From Collinsella sp. AF02-46-1 (GTDB taxonomy: Bacteria > Actinomycetota > Coriobacteriia > Coriobacteriales > Coriobacteriaceae): DNA of 64,000 bases. Under the pieces are notes generated by a model that saw nothing but the letters and a program-made list of their open reading frames with translations, did no database searches and was not told where the DNA came from. How positions within the stretch are numbered: the first letter of the stretch is position 1; every line of letters starts with the position of its first letter. A program made the position numbers and the translations under genes. The stretch is from NCBI RefSeq assembly GCF_003465825.1, contig NZ_QSBV01000001.1, positions 1-64,000 on the forward strand, read 5' to 3'. Positions 63,139 to 64,000 of this stretch are shown piece by piece.

Positions 63139-64000
63139 CACCGGGCATCGCCCCCCGAAGCGGGACGAACGTCGCGAAGGCAGCGCCCATCCCAGGTGGC
63201 GGCCCATGCGCCGCCCGGCTCGGTATGCACGTCGAAGTATCCAATTTTCGGGACAGCTAACTCGGAGAGCAGCGCTTTCACGGTACCCGCGTGAACGACG
63301 AAGACGGCGCGCCCACTCCCCTGGGCACGCTCCGATTTGCACGCCTCCCGAAACGCCGCGACGACGCGGCGGGTGAAATCGCTCTTGCCCTCGCCATGCG
63401 GGCAGCGCGTCTCGCACCAGGAGTCTACCCAGGCGCGGTAGCGCGCATCCTCTTTAAGCTCGGCGGCGCTTCGTCCCTCGAAGTCGCCGAAATCCATCTC
63501 GCGCAGACCGGGGCACGCCATAAGCTCCGCGTTCGGGAAGAGGATGCGCGCCGTCTGGTCGGTGCGGGCCATGCCGCTCGTGATAACACGGAACACGTCA
63601 CGATCGCACGCGAGGTCGCGCAAAGCGCGCTCGCCCGCGCTCGACAGGGGCTCGTCGGTGCCCGCCCCGCTGTAGCGATGGTCTTCCGTGCCCGCCGTGG
63701 CACCATGGCGCACGAAGACGACTTCCAAAGGCGCGCCCGCGCCCTGCGTCCCTCGAGGCGCATCATCAAGATTTCCCTTGATGACCTGGGGAATCCCGCA
63801 CGTCATGCGCACGACGACGTCGGCGCGCGCAGCGAGCGCGCATCCCAGGCGCCCCGCGCGCTCGCGCCATTGGGCGTCTTCCGCACGCATAGGGACGACC
63901 CCCGAGCCGACCAAGGACAGAATCACTACGTCGAAGCCGATCAGCCGCTCGAGCGCCCGGTCAGCGTCGAGCGCGCGTACGAGTTCCTCAGCACAGTAAG
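63138..64000 (-). CDS. CobU-CobC fusion, 5' end outside window
   Basis: The frame stays open to the window edge (64000), so the gene begins beyond it. The visible N-terminal part (VVILSLVGSGVVPMRAEDAQWRERAG through ADVVVRMTCGIPQVIKGN) fits the C-terminal end of adenosylcobinamide kinase/guanylyltransferase CobU (compare SNEVGxGIVP...AADxVxLVxAGLPxxIK). It continues without a stop into a histidine-phosphatase domain: VVFVRHGATAGTED with the catalytic His, LREMDFGDFEGRS and VFVVHAGTVKALL, as in alpha-ribazole phosphatase CobC. Both act in nucleotide-loop assembly, so the fusion joins related steps. A GTG at 63926 could start a shorter protein but cuts into the CobU domain. Confidence 0.82.
   Translation of the reverse strand, partial: YCAEELVRALDADRALERLIGFDVVILSLVGSGVVPMRAEDAQWRERAGRLGCALAARADVVVRMTCGIPQVIKGNLDDAPRGTQGAGAPLEVVFVRHGATAGTEDHRYSGAGTDEPLSSAGERALRDLACDRDVFRVITSGMARTDQTARILFPNAELMACPGLREMDFGDFEGRSAAELKEDARYRAWVDSWCETRCPHGEGKSDFTRRVVAAFREACKSERAQGSGRAVFVVHAGTVKALLSELAVPKIGYFDVHTEPGGAWAATWDGRCLRDVRPASGGDAR

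Overview
The window looks like a chromosomal segment of a Coriobacteriia gut bacterium, most likely Collinsella or a close relative. The basis is the moderately high GC housekeeping genes, the Firmicutes-like GlgC/GlgD pair in an actinobacterial setting, a LoaP-type antiterminator at the head of a polysaccharide operon, and many GTG/TTG starts with Shine-Dalgarno sites. The taxonomy is an inference; no 16S rRNA gene is present.

Layout. (1) 0.1-6.7 kb, minus strand: an accessory patch with a DUF3825 protein, a Fic/Doc protein coupled to a 61-residue ORF, an XRE-type antitoxin-like protein next to a decayed DUF3990 toxin remnant, a dCTP-deaminase-like protein fused to three membrane helices, an LPXTG wall protein and an AT-rich KAP-type NTPase. 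(2) 7.0-23.3 kb, minus strand: one long Wzx/Wzy-type surface polysaccharide operon headed by loaP. It carries PglF- and PglE-like amino-sugar genes, a priming sugar transferase, two GT4 glycosyltransferases, a TupA-like ATP-grasp protein, a Wzy-like polymerase, a Wzx flippase, an ATP-grasp enzyme, a GNAT acetyltransferase, and gae plus ugd for UDP-galacturonate. The priming transferase and the flippase each carry a one-base frameshift. (3) 24.1-26.9 kb: tRNA-Ala(GGC), a two-gene island of unknown function, thiamine pyrophosphokinase and a HAD hydrolase. (4) 27.2-40.6 kb, plus strand: glycogen cluster glgB-glgP-glgC-glgD-glgA followed by a GH13-GH77 fusion. GlgB and GlgA end in histone-H1-like Lys/Ala-rich tails. 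(5) 40.6-51.9 kb: housekeeping genes (FmdB-like protein, rsmB, fmt, def, priA, gltX, metK, fused L-serine dehydratase) separated by long palindromic intergenic elements. (6) 52.0-57.3 kb: a membrane-anchored L,D-transpeptidase and a MacAB-like efflux set. (7) 57.4-64.0 kb, minus strand: a tightly overlapping high-GC cobalamin operon (CobU-CobC fusion, cbiB, cobD, cobQ, cobO, cobH, cobK) next to a transposase remnant.

How the parts fit. The glycogen genes make and degrade storage glucan: GlgC/D supply ADP-glucose, GlgA elongates, GlgB branches, GlgP phosphorolyses, and the GH13-GH77 protein debranches and redistributes maltodextrins. GGTAAAAC-containing palindromes before glgB and before the GH13-GH77 gene suggest one shared regulator. 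The polysaccharide operon probably needs LoaP to be transcribed in full; two tandem hairpins near the start of its leader are candidate LoaP sites. With the priming transferase and flippase both frameshifted, the sequenced strain may be unable to make this polymer, unless the frameshifts are assembly errors or reversible.
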